A program made the translations under genes and the position numbers. DNA of 64,000 nt from Cordylochernes scorpioides (lineage: Eukaryota; Arthropoda; Arachnida; Pseudoscorpiones; Chernetidae). The stretch lies in NCBI GenBank assembly GCA_030710605.1, contig CP092886.1:157287424-157351423 (forward strand). Reading direction: 5' to 3'. The number at the start of each line of letters is the position of its first letter. Position 1 is the first letter of the stretch. The notes under the pieces were generated by a model. The model saw only the letters and a list, made by a program, of their open reading frames with translations. It was not told the origin of the DNA and searched no databases. Below are positions 10,472 through 21,936 of this stretch, piece by piece.

Positions 10472-10639
10472 TAGAAGACGTGATCCTCAAACATAGTTGA
10501 TTTCAGATTGAGGTTGAACGTTTATATCTCAGTAATACGGGAGATCAACAACCTCTGTGATAGATTTACTTCATTAATGACGAGGATGCACGCCAACCGG
10601 ACCATTTGAATATCTTACAAGCGCGCTCTCTCTCTCTCT

Positions 10640-10903
10640 CTGTCACTGGCCCACCGCTACTGGTCCTGTAGGCGGATCAGGCCTGTCATCCTGGAGGCCT
10701 TCACTATCATCCAGCGGCCCCCTGACCTGCAGGGATGGATCTTCGGGCATGACCTGGAGGACGACGCCCTGGCCATCCTGGCGTCTGCCAAGACCCGTAT
10801 CTACAAGCATTTCCTGGGCCTGGAGATACGGGGCGTCCAAGAAGACCCTCTCATCGTCTGGAGGAGGACTCTAGCAAGATGGTGGAGCCTTCCTCAATCA
10901 TAA
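10640..10903 (+). CDS. GC-rich coding cassette of unknown origin, copy A
   Basis: I do not recognise this protein. An open frame of about 88 codons reads AHRYWSCRRIRPVILEAF, then RPPDLQGWIFGHDLEDDA, then KTRIYKHFLGLEIRG and a tryptophan-rich end WRRTLARWWSLPQS before the stop. It is far more GC-rich than its surroundings. CT microsatellites border it on both sides (about 10,625-10,641 and 10,931-10,943), and it interrupts Gypsy-1 between integrase and tail. Between copies A and B I see one conservative and one synonymous change here. It may be the C-terminus of another retroelement polyprotein. No start codon is evident, so it is probably a fragment. Confidence 0.35.
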   Translation: MSLAHRYWSCRRIRPVILEAFTIIQRPPDLQGWIFGHDLEDDALAILASAKTRIYKHFLGLEIRGVQEDPLIVWRRTLARWWSLPQS

Positions 10904-11084
10904 TTTCATTGTATTATCCTCATTATTATTCTCTCTCTCTCTCAAGAAAAAAAAAAGTCGATATAACGAAACTCACAGACCTTCATAGTACCGAGCGGTA
11001 GACCGTGTGTGGGTGTACACATCTGTTAGTAAATAAGGACTGTCGGAGAAACTACTTGAAAGATACCTCTGCCCCTATAAAGTA

Positions 11085-11276
11085 GTGAGACAACTGTCTG
11101 AAGTAACTTATGAAGTAGAAGCCTTGGAGAGGAGACCACGACAACGGAATATCAAAAACATCGCCCACGTCCAGCGGATGAAACCATACAAGATCAAACA
11201 CAGGACTGTTCTAAGAGTTTGGAATAATTTTTTTTTCAAACAGTGGCTGGCTGCTTATTTTTTAAATGGGGAGTAA
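11085..11276 (+). pseudogene. gypsy pol C-terminal tail, copy A
   Basis: RQLSEVTYEVEALERRPRQR and HVQRMKPYK are the chromatin-facing tail that follows the integrase core in this gypsy group. The stop is followed by a purine-rich stretch (TGGGGAGTAA) that fits a polypurine tract, then a possible LTR start at 11,277. Confidence 0.55.
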
Positions 11277-11399
11277 TGTCATTAGATAAAAATGTATATA
11301 TCAGATAGCTATAATGAAACTTCGGCAGATTGACAAGTGTTGTGTACCTAAGCTCGATAGATGGCACACGCCCCAGGCAGGGAGTGATGTAAACATTGG

Positions 11400-11780
11400 C
11401 GCCATATTTGGGGATAGCAGATCGATTGCTGTTTGGGTCTTCGAAATTACTTTCTCAATTAATAATTAATTTTAGGCTCTCATTTTTTTATCTATTCTCC
11501 TTTTCATCTTCCAAACTATACTGCTGAACAAAACTTAAGGAGCTGTAAATTCTAAATAAATTAAATTAATTTAATTTTTTTGAAGGATACAGAGGCAATT
11601 TTTTTTCACACTTGCTTATTTCGTGTGTATATCTCGTATAAATAAAGGTCAGTTTGTATCAAAAATCTTTCAGTTATTGTCTTAATCCCGATATACATGC
11701 TAAGTTTTGTCCATAAATGCATTTGTATGGAATATTTTAAAAGACAGTTAGCTTTGCGAAGAGCAAACAACATCTAACAT
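11400..11780. other. AT-rich spacer, copy A
   Basis: No gene or clear repeat is seen. This may include the end of the Gypsy-1 LTR. Confidence 0.4.
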
Positions 11781-13105
11781 AAATAATTATATTTGGTCAT
11801 CGTTCCAGGCCTAGAGGGTAGAAGTTTATATAATCTACAGGCTCTACTTCAACATAATGACTTGAAGCCCAACGGTGGCTATAACGTCTTAAATCTCACT
11901 AGGCATCTCCCGCCATCACACTAAATGCCCCGCTCCAATTTATGAAAGGCAGGAGCTCAATAATCTATATTGGCAACAACCTCAATATCAAAAGAAAACT
12001 CTTTATTAAAAACGCTTAATAAAGTTAGAGTGTTTATTTCTCCGAGTACTAGCCCTGGTATTTCAAGAACCGGATTACTACACTCTATAACAAGAAAACC
12101 GACGTACCAAAAAATAGTGGCCAGATTGTGACAAAAATTGGTTATTCGAAGAACATGTATAGGCAAAAAACGATTTAAATTCCAAAACAATCCATTGTTT
12201 TATTCCAGAGTTTGATTGTCACATATTGAGAAAGTCAATGTAATTGAAGGTATAATTTCTTAACGGAAATTTAGTACATCTCTTATAGATCGGGTTGGTT
12301 TAAATCCTCCTTCATTATCTCGCTTGATAGATTGAATTATGTTCTTATACTTGTGTGTCCGAAGGCAGATTATCATAAATATTATATTTTTGTCTCTCTA
12401 GGTGTAATATATTTGTACCGAACTGGAAATGTGTTTGTTTTATTATCGGGAGAATACAGTTTTCTCTGTATAGGGTAAATTTTGGTTGTTTTTTGTAGAT
12501 AAAATTTGTTTCTATATAGTAAAACAGATTAGATTATCAATTGAAGAATAGATTATGTTTTTTTTTGCGATTCTTGTTTTCCTTATGGCATTTTTGACAT
12601 GCAAGTTGAATTTCAACTTGGAGTTCAAGGTAAAACCAAGATATTTAATGTGGTCAGTTCAGTTAATAGGGATTGCATTTACTGTTAGATAGGAATGAGG
12701 CTTGAATTTTTTATTGTTTAGTGGGAGAAAAACTATCGCCTAACTTCCATTTAATGCACCATTTAAATATAACGTTAATACAATATTGACTTGTGAAATT
12801 AGTAGTTCCATTGATTTGGAGTTTGATAATATTTCTGCGTCATCTATGAAATGCTTTGTTTAGCATTTTGATTGTAGAGGGAAATAATTGACATAAATGT
12901 TGAATAGATAGGATTCAAGGATAGAGCCTTGAGGGACTCTAATCTAGGTTGGCTTTGTCATGATTATTATATTCCCTTGTTTGATCGAGAGAGTCTTGTC
13001 CTGGAGGTAATTTTTCAAAAATTTGACAAAATCCCTTGGAAATAGATTTTGATAATTCTGTTATCAAGCTATCATAATATACTTTATCAAAAGCTTTTTA
13101 TGGTG
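11780..13105 (-). pseudogene. jockey-like LINE reverse transcriptase remnant, copy A
   Basis: On the minus strand, pieces of a non-LTR reverse transcriptase appear in order. From 13,105 downward: KAFDKVYYDSLI, then an R-V-P-Q-G-S-I motif near 12,930, FIDDAEIL near 12,850 (the catalytic D-D box region), and KYLGFTLNSKLKFNLHVKNA near 12,640-12,580. The open piece 11,957-12,190 with FLVIECSNPVLEIPGLVLGE fits the family's tail. Frames change repeatedly and stops are frequent, so this is an old, 5'-truncated insertion. No endonuclease domain is visible. It lies opposite to Gypsy-1 and BEL-1. Confidence 0.65.
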
Positions 13106-14183
13106 TAGTTTTCTTATTAATAAAATAAAAATATTTTTATATTTGCATTAGCTCGTTATCTGACGGCTGACTTCCAGAGTTGTTCTAGAAAATGTAAAAT
13201 ATTATAAATTGAAAGAAAATAAAATTCAAAATATATATATATATAAATATAGTGAAAATATAGTTTTGCAATTTTATCAAAACCATATACAAAATATGGA
13301 ACATAAAACACATGTAATATGTTCATCCCCACATGTGCATACTTTTCATGATTAGCATGTTCTTTTAAATGATGATTCTTCAGAAAGGGAAGAGGGACAC
13401 CAAAATATTTATTAATAGCAATAATATATAAATTTATAAATTTTAATATTGGGTTATATGATAAATGAAGTTAACCAATTTATTTTTATTATACAGATTC
13501 TTTGGATGAAATCATTAGTCAAGTGTCATATTTTACGACAAGAAAAATGAACGAAAATGAATTAAGGCTGTCATTGACTCTAGACCAAGATATATTTGAA
13601 GCATAGTATAAAGGTTTTTTTCCTAAATAATTAATTGCATATTATTTATACATGTATACATGCATAAATATATATTGTATACAACAATTTCTTATACATG
13701 TATAACCAAATCAACTTTGAAACTCTACTTTAATTTTTTTCCTGATGAATCAAGATAATATATAACCCCCATCTCAACCTTACTAAATTTCTCCATAAAA
13801 AGTGTCTAAAGATGAACGCTTATTTTTAGACAACTAAAGATTCCAAGTATAGGCCTCAATAGTATCAATAGGAAATAAATATTGCCACTTTATTATCAAT
13901 TCAATATCATAAAGGCACGGCACCTGTTTTCACTCAAACACAACTCTGACAACTTGCCCACGTTTTCCTAACAACCTTGATAATGGTAAGTTCTCGTTTG
14001 CTTTTCGAAACTATGAAATAATTAAAATAAATTAATTTTAAATTTTATTGTTATATATTTTCTACAATTTTAAATATTTATGATATCGATTTTCTTTTCA
14101 AAAAAATATATAGATTCAAATTCATGGCTGAACTAAAGCTTGTCTATATAAAACAGTAAATAATTTTTTTAAAAGAATCAAAA
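13105..14183. other. AT-rich stretch, possible isolated splice donor, copy A
   Basis: I recognise no gene. A TA microsatellite lies around 13,230-13,247. At 13,983-13,991 an ATG is directly followed by GTAAGT, a consensus splice donor, after a less AT-rich leader. This could be a first exon of a host gene, but I found no following exon. Confidence 0.35.
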
Positions 14184-14188
14184 CCAAG

Positions 14189-14417
14189 TGTTTAATTTAG
14201 TTAGAATATTTATGTTTATATAAAGGTTAATATAATTTTTCTATGATTGAGTAAATATTCATTGAATTTATCATCATCACCTTTTTTGTTTTACAAAAAT
14301 GTTATATGAAAAATAAAGTAATTGAACGAAATGGTTGCCCTCATGTTTACTGATCCAATGTTTTAATAATCTAAGGTTTATATTGTAAGAAAATTATACA
14401 TTGAGAAGAATTATACA
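14189..14417 (+). repeat. BEL-1 5' LTR, copy A
   Basis: The LTR is 229 bases, beginning TGTTTAATTT and ending ATTATACA, thus TG...CA. It is followed directly by a candidate primer-binding site. Confidence 0.9.
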
Positions 14418-14418
14418 T

Positions 14419-14435
14419 TGGTCAACTCGAGCTGG
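14419..14435 (+). other. BEL-1 primer-binding site, copy A
   Basis: TGGTCAACTCGAGCTGG begins two bases after the LTR end, where tRNA priming of minus-strand DNA is expected. I cannot name the tRNA. Confidence 0.5.
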
Positions 14436-14552
14436 ATTGAACGTAAGTAAAAGTCAAATTAAAATTGATCGAAAAAAAAAGGGCAACTTATTAGTATTTT
14501 GTAACCATATATTTCAACTAAAAGTATTTGGGAAGAGAATTTAATAGCAATT

Positions 14553-15462
14553 ATGGATCTAGAAACTTTAATTAAAAAATTAAAATGGATAAAAAAACTA
14601 TAAAAGACATAGAGGAAAATATCGAATCCTTTGTGTCTATGGTAGATATTAATGCAACGAAATGCAAACTAGATTATGCAAATAATGATTTGATGAAAAT
14701 GAGGGATGTTTTCTTGCAGCAACTTGAGGATGATGATTTGAATGACGAAGTGGAAATTTGTATAGATAAGTTTATAAGATTAAAGTGTGAATTAGATTTA
14801 AAGCATAATGGGCAAGAACCATCTGAAAAAAAAAGTTAATTTACATGTTAAAATGCCTAAACTTGAGTTGCCAACTTTCAATGGTAGATTAGAATCATGG
14901 CTTTCATTTAAAGATCTATTTTTATTTCTGCACACAATTGGTTCTAACTCACAAATACCTGATATTGAAAAGTTACAATATTTGAAAGGTCAACTGAGAG
15001 GCGAAGCTCTAAGACTGGTCAACGCATTTCCAATTACAGCCGATAATTATGTTGAGGTTTGGCAAACTTTATTAACAAGATATGATAACCCAAAGGATCT
15101 AATTTTCACCCAAATAGATAATGCATTAAGATTACCAAAATTAGCAGATGACAACCATAATTCACACAATGTTTAAACTTCTAGATAGCTGCAACGAAAT
15201 AATAAGAACAGTGAAGGTATTGGGTTACCAAATCGATAGTTTATCTGAGGTATTTTTCGTCAAGATCATACAAGATAAGCTTGATAAACCCACAAGAAAA
15301 CAATGGGAATTGCAGAGCAACCCAAGAGTTGTGCCTTCAATTAAGGATTTAATGGAATTTTTGGAAATTAACGCAAAAAATTTGCAGAATTTACCAAATA
15401 AAGATTCAAATGTGGAGAAATATCCAATGAAAAAGGGAATTACAAAAGGTGAATGTTTATAA
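14553..15462 (+). pseudogene. BEL-1 gag region, copy A (frameshifted)
   Basis: The natural start appears to be the ATG at 14,553. The frame breaks in an A run near 14,594, again in the A run near 14,826, and near 15,150, giving overlapping open pieces at 14,585-14,839, 14,808-15,176 and 15,148-15,462. The sequence PKLELPTFNGRLESWLSFKD is the DUF1759-type gag domain of BEL/Pao elements. The acidic N-terminus is rich in Asp and Glu. Gag would form the cytoplasmic particle in which reverse transcription occurs. Copy B also breaks near 14,826 and 15,150, so these two breaks are ancestral. Confidence 0.75.
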
Positions 15463-15488
15463 TATATATATGATAAAATGTCTTAAAT

Positions 15489-16979
15489 GTGAAGATGCAC
15501 ATGCTCTTTCAAGCTGTAATTTATTTTTCTAAATTACCTGAGTCAGAGAGAGTGAATTTTGTTAGTTCAGAAAAATTGTGTTTCAGATGTTTAAAGCCAA
15601 ACCATTTAGCAAAGAAATGTTATTGCAAAAACATTTGTCAAAATTGCAAGAAAAGACACCACACTTTGATTCACCAAGAAACCAAGGTTCAAGACGTTGA
15701 TGAAGGGAAATTTGAGTGTAGAAAAGACATCAAAAATACAACTTGTCTTTTAAGTAATGAGAAATATTTTTCAAATGTCATGCTTACAACCGCTAGGATT
15801 AAAATCAAGGATAACAATGTTGTGCCTCAGACATGTAGAGCCTTGATAGACTCAGGGTCTCAGGCGAACTTTATATCAGGACAATGTAGAAAAAGACTAG
15901 GACTTAAATATGTTACCTTACACTCGCAAATATCGGGAATTTCGGGACATTTTGCGAGTCACTCTTATGGACTTGTGGAGTTTGAATTTACGCCACATTT
16001 CAAATCAGATGAACTTTTCAAGGTGAACGCCTTGGTGTTAGATAAGTTGACAAATAATTTGCCAACTCTTACATGTCCAAAGTCAAACTTGGCGCATCTC
16101 AAAACCATGCCTCTGGCTGATCCAGATTATAATATTTCTGCTCCCATCGACATATTAATTGGTGCTGAGTTAGCTATGACCCTGTTCACTGGCGAGTTCG
16201 TTATCGGCGATGAAGAACAACTAACTGCTACTTCTTCTAAATTAGGATGGCTCCTTTCTGGAAGAGTTTCCTCTAAGGGTAGTAGGAGAAGTATTAGGAA
16301 TATCATGCAGTCACATCATGCATGCCTGGAAACCCAAAATATAGTCGAAATATTTTGGAAATTGGAATCCATTCCTGATGTGACTTCTATATCTAAGGAT
16401 GAAAATGAAAGTGAAATCCATTTTGTAGAAACACATGGAAGGGATTCCACAGGCAGATATGTTGTACAACTGCCATTTCGGAATGACTGCCAATTAGGAG
16501 ATTCAAGATCCAATGCGAACAAAAGACTTTGTTCTTTGGAAAGATCTTTGATTCCACGACCTGAAGTTTATGACCAATATAGAAGCTTCATTAAGGAATA
16601 TCTTGAATTGGGACATATGAGCTTAGTACCAAAGGAAGATATCATTAAGGGAAGGTACTATCTGCCTCATCATCCTGTAATAAAGGAAAAAAGTTGCACC
16701 ACCAAATTGCGAGTAGTATTTGATGTATCAGCAAAGACTGATTCAGGTTTGTCCTTGAATGATGCTTTAATTCCAGGGCCCAAAATTCAACAGGATTTGT
16801 TTCACATCATTCTGAGATTTAGAATTCATCCTGTTGCTATAAATGCTGATATCGCCAAGATGTATAGGCAAATTAGGATACCACAAGAAGACTCGGAATT
16901 CCAAAGAATTGTATGGCGGAATGATCCTCATGATAAAATAAAGGGACTATCGGCTAGAAACTGTCACTTATGGGACTAG
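15489..16979 (+). pseudogene. BEL-1 zinc knuckle, protease and RT start, copy A
   Basis: The 496-codon open piece begins off-frame. True homology starts at the zinc knuckle (CFRCLKPNHLAKKC, then CQNCKKRHH) near 15,570. The Pao-type protease follows, with RALIDSGSQANFIS near 15,840. The linker contains IGAELAMTLFTGEF and KLGWLLSGRV. The RT start shows KLRVVFDVSAKTDSGLSLND and INADIAKMYRQIRI, the latter with the first catalytic Asp. The frame is lost at 16,943-16,945, where this copy has GGG and copy B has GG. A T run at 15,524-15,528 is likewise one base longer than in copy B. Confidence 0.85.
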
Positions 16980-16992
16980 TTGTGCAACATTT

Positions 16993-18450
16993 TTGGCCAC
17001 TCGTAATATCAAACAGTTGGCTTTGGATGAGCAGAGTAAGTTTCCAAAAGCTAGCAAAATAGCATTGACAGATTTTTATGTTGATGATCTAGTAACTGGA
17101 ACTTTTTCAGTAGATGAAGGCAAGAATTTGGTGCAAGAACTCTATAGTTTACTAAGTGCAGGAGGCTTCGAACTTCGTAAGTGGACCTTCAATGTTCCTG
17201 ATGTTCTGTCACTTTTACCAAATCATTTAAGATCCACCAACACAAATTTTGGGTTTGAGGAATCCAAGGAATTTGTCAACGTTTTAGGCCTTCAATGGCA
17301 ACCAAGAACTGATGGTTTCACATTTAAGCGAATAGCTCTGCCACTGAACTCTATGACAAAACGAGGAATAATATCACAGGTTGCTAAAATATTTGATCCA
17401 TTGGGTTGGATCTCACCATTTACGACCACTATTAAACTGATTTTGCAAGAACTTTGGAAGACTGGTTTGGAATGGGATGACCCAATTCCAGAGGAACTAA
17501 GAAGGAAGCTGACTTTGATAAACCAGGATCTTCCATCGCTAGAGCAAATTCATATTCCAAGAAGCGTGGTACCAGGTAATTTTATGAAGGTAGAATTTCA
17601 TGGATTTTGTGATGCATCACAGAAGGCATATGCTGCATCTCTGTATCTAAAGGTGATCCTCTCAAACACAAGCGCTAAGACATTTCTCTTAGTGGCAAAA
17701 ACAAGAGTCGCACCTATGAAGGTGGTTTCACTTCCAAAGTTAGAATTATGTTCTGCTCTACTTTTGGAAAGATTAGTGAAAACTGTATATGATAACCTTC
17801 CTCTTACCATCAATGAAATTTATTTATGGTCTGATTCTACTATAGCCTTATGCTGGATCAATTCCGAGCCGTGCCGATGGAAGACATTTGTGGCAAATCG
17901 AGTTGCTGAGATACACCGGCATGTCTCCGGGGTTTGGTGCCATGTTGATGGAAGGCAGAATCCAGCAGACTGTGCATCACGTGGAATATTTCCATCCGAC
18001 TTAGTAGAACATCCACTATGGTGGAATGGGCCACCATGGCTAATTGAACCTGCCCTTGAAATTAAGAAATTCATTAATAGCTCCAAGGAAGAAGTTAAAG
18101 AAGAAGAAAAAATCAAGACGTATTTTGGTACAATTGAATGTGAAATTCTATCCATTGTGATAAACTGCTCATCATTAACCAAACTGAAATATATCATAGC
18201 TTGGTGCTTAAGATTTGTCAACAACAGTCGAATGCCTTCATATTCAAGGAACAGGGAGCCCTTAACATTAAGAGAGTTGAATGATGCCCTGTTGACAGTT
18301 GTTAAGTGTGTTCAATCTATTGAATTTTCCAAAGAAAAGCATTGCCTGTTAAGTAACAAGCCAATCCCGAATAAGAGTAGAATATACAATCTATGTCCCT
18401 TTTTGGATTCAAGGGGAATCATTAGAGTTGGCGGACGATTAAAAATGTAA
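16993..18450 (+). pseudogene. BEL-1 RT catalytic part and RNase H, copy A
   Basis: The 485-codon open piece continues pol. TDFYVDDLVTG holds the RT active-site box YVDD at 17,077-17,088. KIFDPLGWISPFTTTIKLIL is the connection region of Pao-type RT. HGFCDASQKAYAASLY near 17,601 opens RNase H with its catalytic Asp intact in this copy, followed by APMKVVSLPKLEL and YLWSDSTIALCWI. It ends when a shortened A run before 18,450 shifts the frame. The integrase zinc-binding region then continues in another frame. The same break is present in copy B. Confidence 0.85.
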
Positions 18451-19612
18451 ATGTTTATGGTGATCGGATTAATCAAGTTTTACTTCCAAGATCACATCAT
18501 CTTACCACTCTTATTGTAAACAATGTTCATGTCCATAATCTTCACTCATCAACTCAAGCTACGCTTTCAGCAATAAGAAATATATTCTGGATACCTTCTG
18601 GAAGAAATGTTGTACGGAAAATTTTAAGAACATGCATGAAATGCGCTAGATTTCGTAAAAAAAAAAGAAGCTCCTTTTCAATTAATGGGAAATCTACCTT
18701 TTGCAAGGATCAACAGATCAAGGCCGTTTTTGGTAACTTGAATAGATTTTGCAGGACCTTTTCTGATTAAACGGAACATGGGACGTACAACTTCAACCAT
18801 GAATGCTTACGTTGCCTTGTTCATATGTTTCAGCACTCGGGCCACTCATCTAGAATTAATCAGTAGTCTGACCACAGATGCTCTCATATCCACAATAAGA
18901 AGGTTCATTGCTCGAAGAGATAAACCAGCAACAATTCATAGTGACAACGCCACTAATTTTGTTGGTGCGCATAAGATTATTGGGAAACTATGTCACAATG
19001 CCAGTAAAGTTCTTACGAATTCAGAGGGAATTCAGTGGAAATTTATTCCACCATCAGCTCCACATTTTGGTGGACTTTGGGAAGCCGGAGTTAAGTCCAT
19101 GAAATATCATCTTAGAAGAACAATGGGCAGTGCTTTGCTAAATTTTGAAGAACTAACAACATTGTTAGCACAAATTGAAGCTTGCCTGAATTCGCGACCT
19201 CTTTGTCCTCTTTCTGAGGACCCTGAAGATCTACAGGCATTGACTCCTGGTCACTTCTTAATAGGTGATTCTTTAACAGCGCTTCCCGATGAAGATGACA
19301 TCATAGCAATGAGTTTGCCAAATAGATGACAATTAATTCAAAAATCAATGAATAATTTTTGGACAAGATGGTCCCAAGAATATGTGCCACAACTTCAACA
19401 AAGACCCAAATGGTGTAAGCCCCAACCCTACATTAAGGAAGGATCCCTGGTGTTGATAAAGAATGAATAACAACCTCCACTAGCATGGAAGATTGGAAGA
19501 ATTTCAAAGGTGTTTCCAGGAGATGACGCTAGAATCAGAGTGGTAGAAGTCAAGATTTCTAATGGGACTTACAGAAGACCTATTGTAAAATTATGTTTGT
19601 TACCTATATAAT
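18440..19612 (+). pseudogene. BEL-1 integrase, copy A
   Basis: The zinc-binding region (histidines at HNLHSSTQATLSAIR, cysteines at CMKCARF) is readable at 18,450-18,660 in one frame. After further shifts, [10 protein letters not shown] gives the first catalytic Asp near 18,750. The open piece 18,778-19,329 carries HSDNATNF (second Asp) and [13 protein letters not shown] (Glu), so the D,D,E triad is present. After a stop at 19,327, WKIGRISKVFPGDDARIRVV is the DUF5641 C-terminal domain typical of BEL/Pao, ending near 19,612. A second stop lies near 19,467. Confidence 0.8.
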
Positions 19613-19638
19613 GTTTTTGATGGTCCCTCATCAAGTTG

Positions 19639-19650
19639 GTGGCGGGAGAA
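19639..19650 (+). other. BEL-1 polypurine tract, copy A
   Basis: GTGGCGGGAGAA lies immediately before the 3' LTR, the usual position and composition for the plus-strand primer of BEL elements. Confidence 0.8.
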
Positions 19651-19880
19651 TGTTTAATTTAGTTAGAATATTTATGTTTATATAAAGGTTTAATATAATT
19701 TTTCTATGATTGAGTAAATATTCATTGAATTTATCATCATCACCTTTTTTGTTTTACAAAAATGTTATATGAAAAATAAAGTAATTGAACGAAATGGTTG
19801 CCCTCATGTTTGCTGATTTAATGTTTTAATAATCTAAGGTTTATATTGTAAGAAAACTATACATTGAGAAGAATTATACA
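19651..19880 (+). repeat. BEL-1 3' LTR, copy A
   Basis: The LTR is 230 bases, TG...CA, followed by CCAAG at 19,881-19,885. Compared with the 5' LTR it has an extra T near the start and about four substitutions. Confidence 0.9.
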
Positions 19881-19885
19881 CCAAG

Positions 19886-21559
19886 TAAGTATGTAATTCC
19901 TGTTAGAAGTCCAGATTTAGTTTACAGAGAATGATTCCAAATGACGTTTAATATAAAGGAATAAAGAAATTGCTCTAGCCCTTTCTCTCTAATCGAAAAG
20001 AACCTATTAAAATGTTAAATTTCATATCTATACAAATCTTGACGTGTTTGATGGGGTCACGAAGACTGATCGTCGTATATATTGGAATGAAAAAAATTCA
20101 TTTATTATATTCACGGTTTCCAGATAAAATTGGTCTGAGATTTTTAATGCGCGATATTGCTGATACCTTACTACTCAGCGCATGTAATAAGCCATTTTTA
20201 GAGATTGAGAATATATTCTGTATGTGCGAACCTTCGATGTATTTTGATCTCAATATATATTACTTGGATGGAATGTCCCAGGAAGACGTTTAGCTGCCCT
20301 TAGTCCATATCTTGGATATTTTCAGTGCCTTCAAAGACTTTTTCATGCGGGAGTTGGGCTGTATTCTCTATTGGACTGTATAAGAATATCATTTACAGTA
20401 TGAAAAAAACGGCTAAGGCGTATATTGTTTGTTGACAGGTACCTCAAAATTCACGCGCGATTGCGTATAATGGCGTTACCTTCTGAACCTATCTCTTTTA
20501 AACAATAAAAACTCATAAATCATTTAATTATATGCCATTAACGTGTTGACTTTCATATCAACCAGCTAGTACTTGTATACTTTGACTTTTGGTCTTAATG
20601 TACCATTGTGTATGATGCTCCCCTCATGTTTATGTATCATTTCGATTTCAAAGTAAGGTAACCACAAAAGGAATTCTTATTAGCTATAATGAATGAATCA
20701 ACTTGCATGTTCCATCACTAGGGGCCGGGCCTTTAAGCATATAGCATGTCAGGTGTGGTATATTAAAAACTTATAGGAATAAAATTAACTACTAAGGAAC
20801 TACAATATACCTATAATAGCAGTATCCATATATATATGTAGTTTATTGTTGGAGAACAGACAATCGAGCACATAGCATTTCCGACTGAGGGGATAAATGT
20901 GATGGAAATTCCCTCCCTGGGACTGGAAATTTGACAGAAGACATTTGGTGAGGCGGTTTGTCACTTGATTGAGTCAATAACTTATCATTTATATTCACTC
21001 TCGGTGGACACAGACGCGCTGCACTTAGTCGGCTAATTAACTTTATTGGAACTAATTAGACGGCTTAAATTGATTGACAAGAGTTTCCAATTAAAACACT
21101 TCTCAGATTTCGGAGAAGCAAAATATTGCCTAATGAATGAATGGTCTGTCCGGATATTCGCTGCCATAGATTTTCTGTCATCCACCTATACAGCCAAAGG
21201 TGCGTTGCTAATATATCTAAACTACCTTCTATTAGTTCTATTTGTGATAGTTTCTAAGATATTGACACGGGGAAATATAATGGCGAATAAAATAGTGATA
21301 TTAAAAATTGTAGGAGTTGATCTCAAGAGTTTTTCTATTCATTTTTAAAATGGTTGGCGCTCTAAAGAATTCTGTAATTATAAAAACAGAGGAAAATTTT
21401 GAGCCTCCTTTTAAAAATATATAAATATTTTTGTGAAATTGAAATTTTTGAAATGAAATATAATTAAGATTTGAACATAAAGCAATAGCGAGGCATCTAT
21501 ACATAACAAATTGACATATTAAGCACGATTTTTCATTTTCCAAATAAAATAAACTTATT
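19886..21559. other. spacer without a recognised gene, copy A
   Basis: Open frames of up to 100 codons (for example at 20,012 and 21,046) have no motif I know, and their composition is that of the AT-rich background. The stretch ends at the BEL-2 target site TTATT (21,555-21,559). Confidence 0.5.
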
Positions 21560-21936
21560 ATTGCGATTTCACCGCCACTCTGTGTTGTGACGACGATCTA
21601 AGTTCTATAGAGGTAGTCACTCACCTCTATTCTTGGTCGGCGGGGTTGAAGGTTCAAAGTTGTGGCGTCGCTGCTTATAACACTTTTAAAAATATACGAC
21701 GAAAACAGGAGGGAAAATTATATTTATTACAATTTAAGAAAATAAGTAAAGTATTATTTATTTAATTATATATTTAAATATTTACACTAAAAGAATCGGA
21801 GATCAGGGCAAATTCTAGCGTTCGAAAGTTGTTTACAAGTTCTTCTGTTATTGTTTCCTCATTTTTGCCGCTGCATCCCCGTAGCCGCTTCCGCCGGCCT
21901 CCCATTGGCTGCTTCTGACGTCTTCTTTTCCAACAT
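21560..21936 (-). repeat. BEL-2 3' LTR
   Basis: The LTR is 377 bases on the minus strand, next to the polypurine tract AAAGGTGGGAGAA. Its sequence matches the other LTR at every base I compared. In plus orientation it starts ATTGCGATTT and ends TTCCAACAT. Confidence 0.9.

Larger units (their letters stand above)
8700..11400 (+). mobile_element. Gypsy-1: decayed Ty3/gypsy retrotransposon, copy A
   Basis: Parts in order: a likely LTR end with AATAAA near 8,858-8,863, a gag C-terminal region about 9,380-9,540, a protease (9,543-9,731), part of RNase H (about 9,855-10,075), the integrase N-terminal half (10,148-10,471), and the pol C-terminal tail (11,085-11,276) followed by a possible 3' LTR from about 11,277. 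The whole reverse transcriptase and the second half of the integrase core are missing. A GC-rich cassette at 10,640-10,903 sits in the second gap. I could not align two LTRs, so the limits are approximate. Confidence 0.6.
14189..19880 (+). mobile_element. BEL-1: complete BEL/Pao retrotransposon with broken genes, copy A
   Basis: The element is bounded by LTRs at 14,189-14,417 and 19,651-19,880 and flanked by the 5-base target-site duplication CCAAG (14,184-14,188 and 19,881-19,885). By eye the LTRs differ by about four substitutions and one indel, so the insertion is not very recent. Gag, protease, RT, RNase H and integrase follow in BEL order without an env-like gene. The same insertion with the same duplication is present in copy B, so it predates the separation of the two copies. 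Confidence 0.95.

Noticed and set aside
20012-21348. Small open frames between BEL-1 and BEL-2 as host genes
   Set aside because: No domain, no codon bias, no splice context. The same frames recur in copy B because the block is repeated, which is not independent support.
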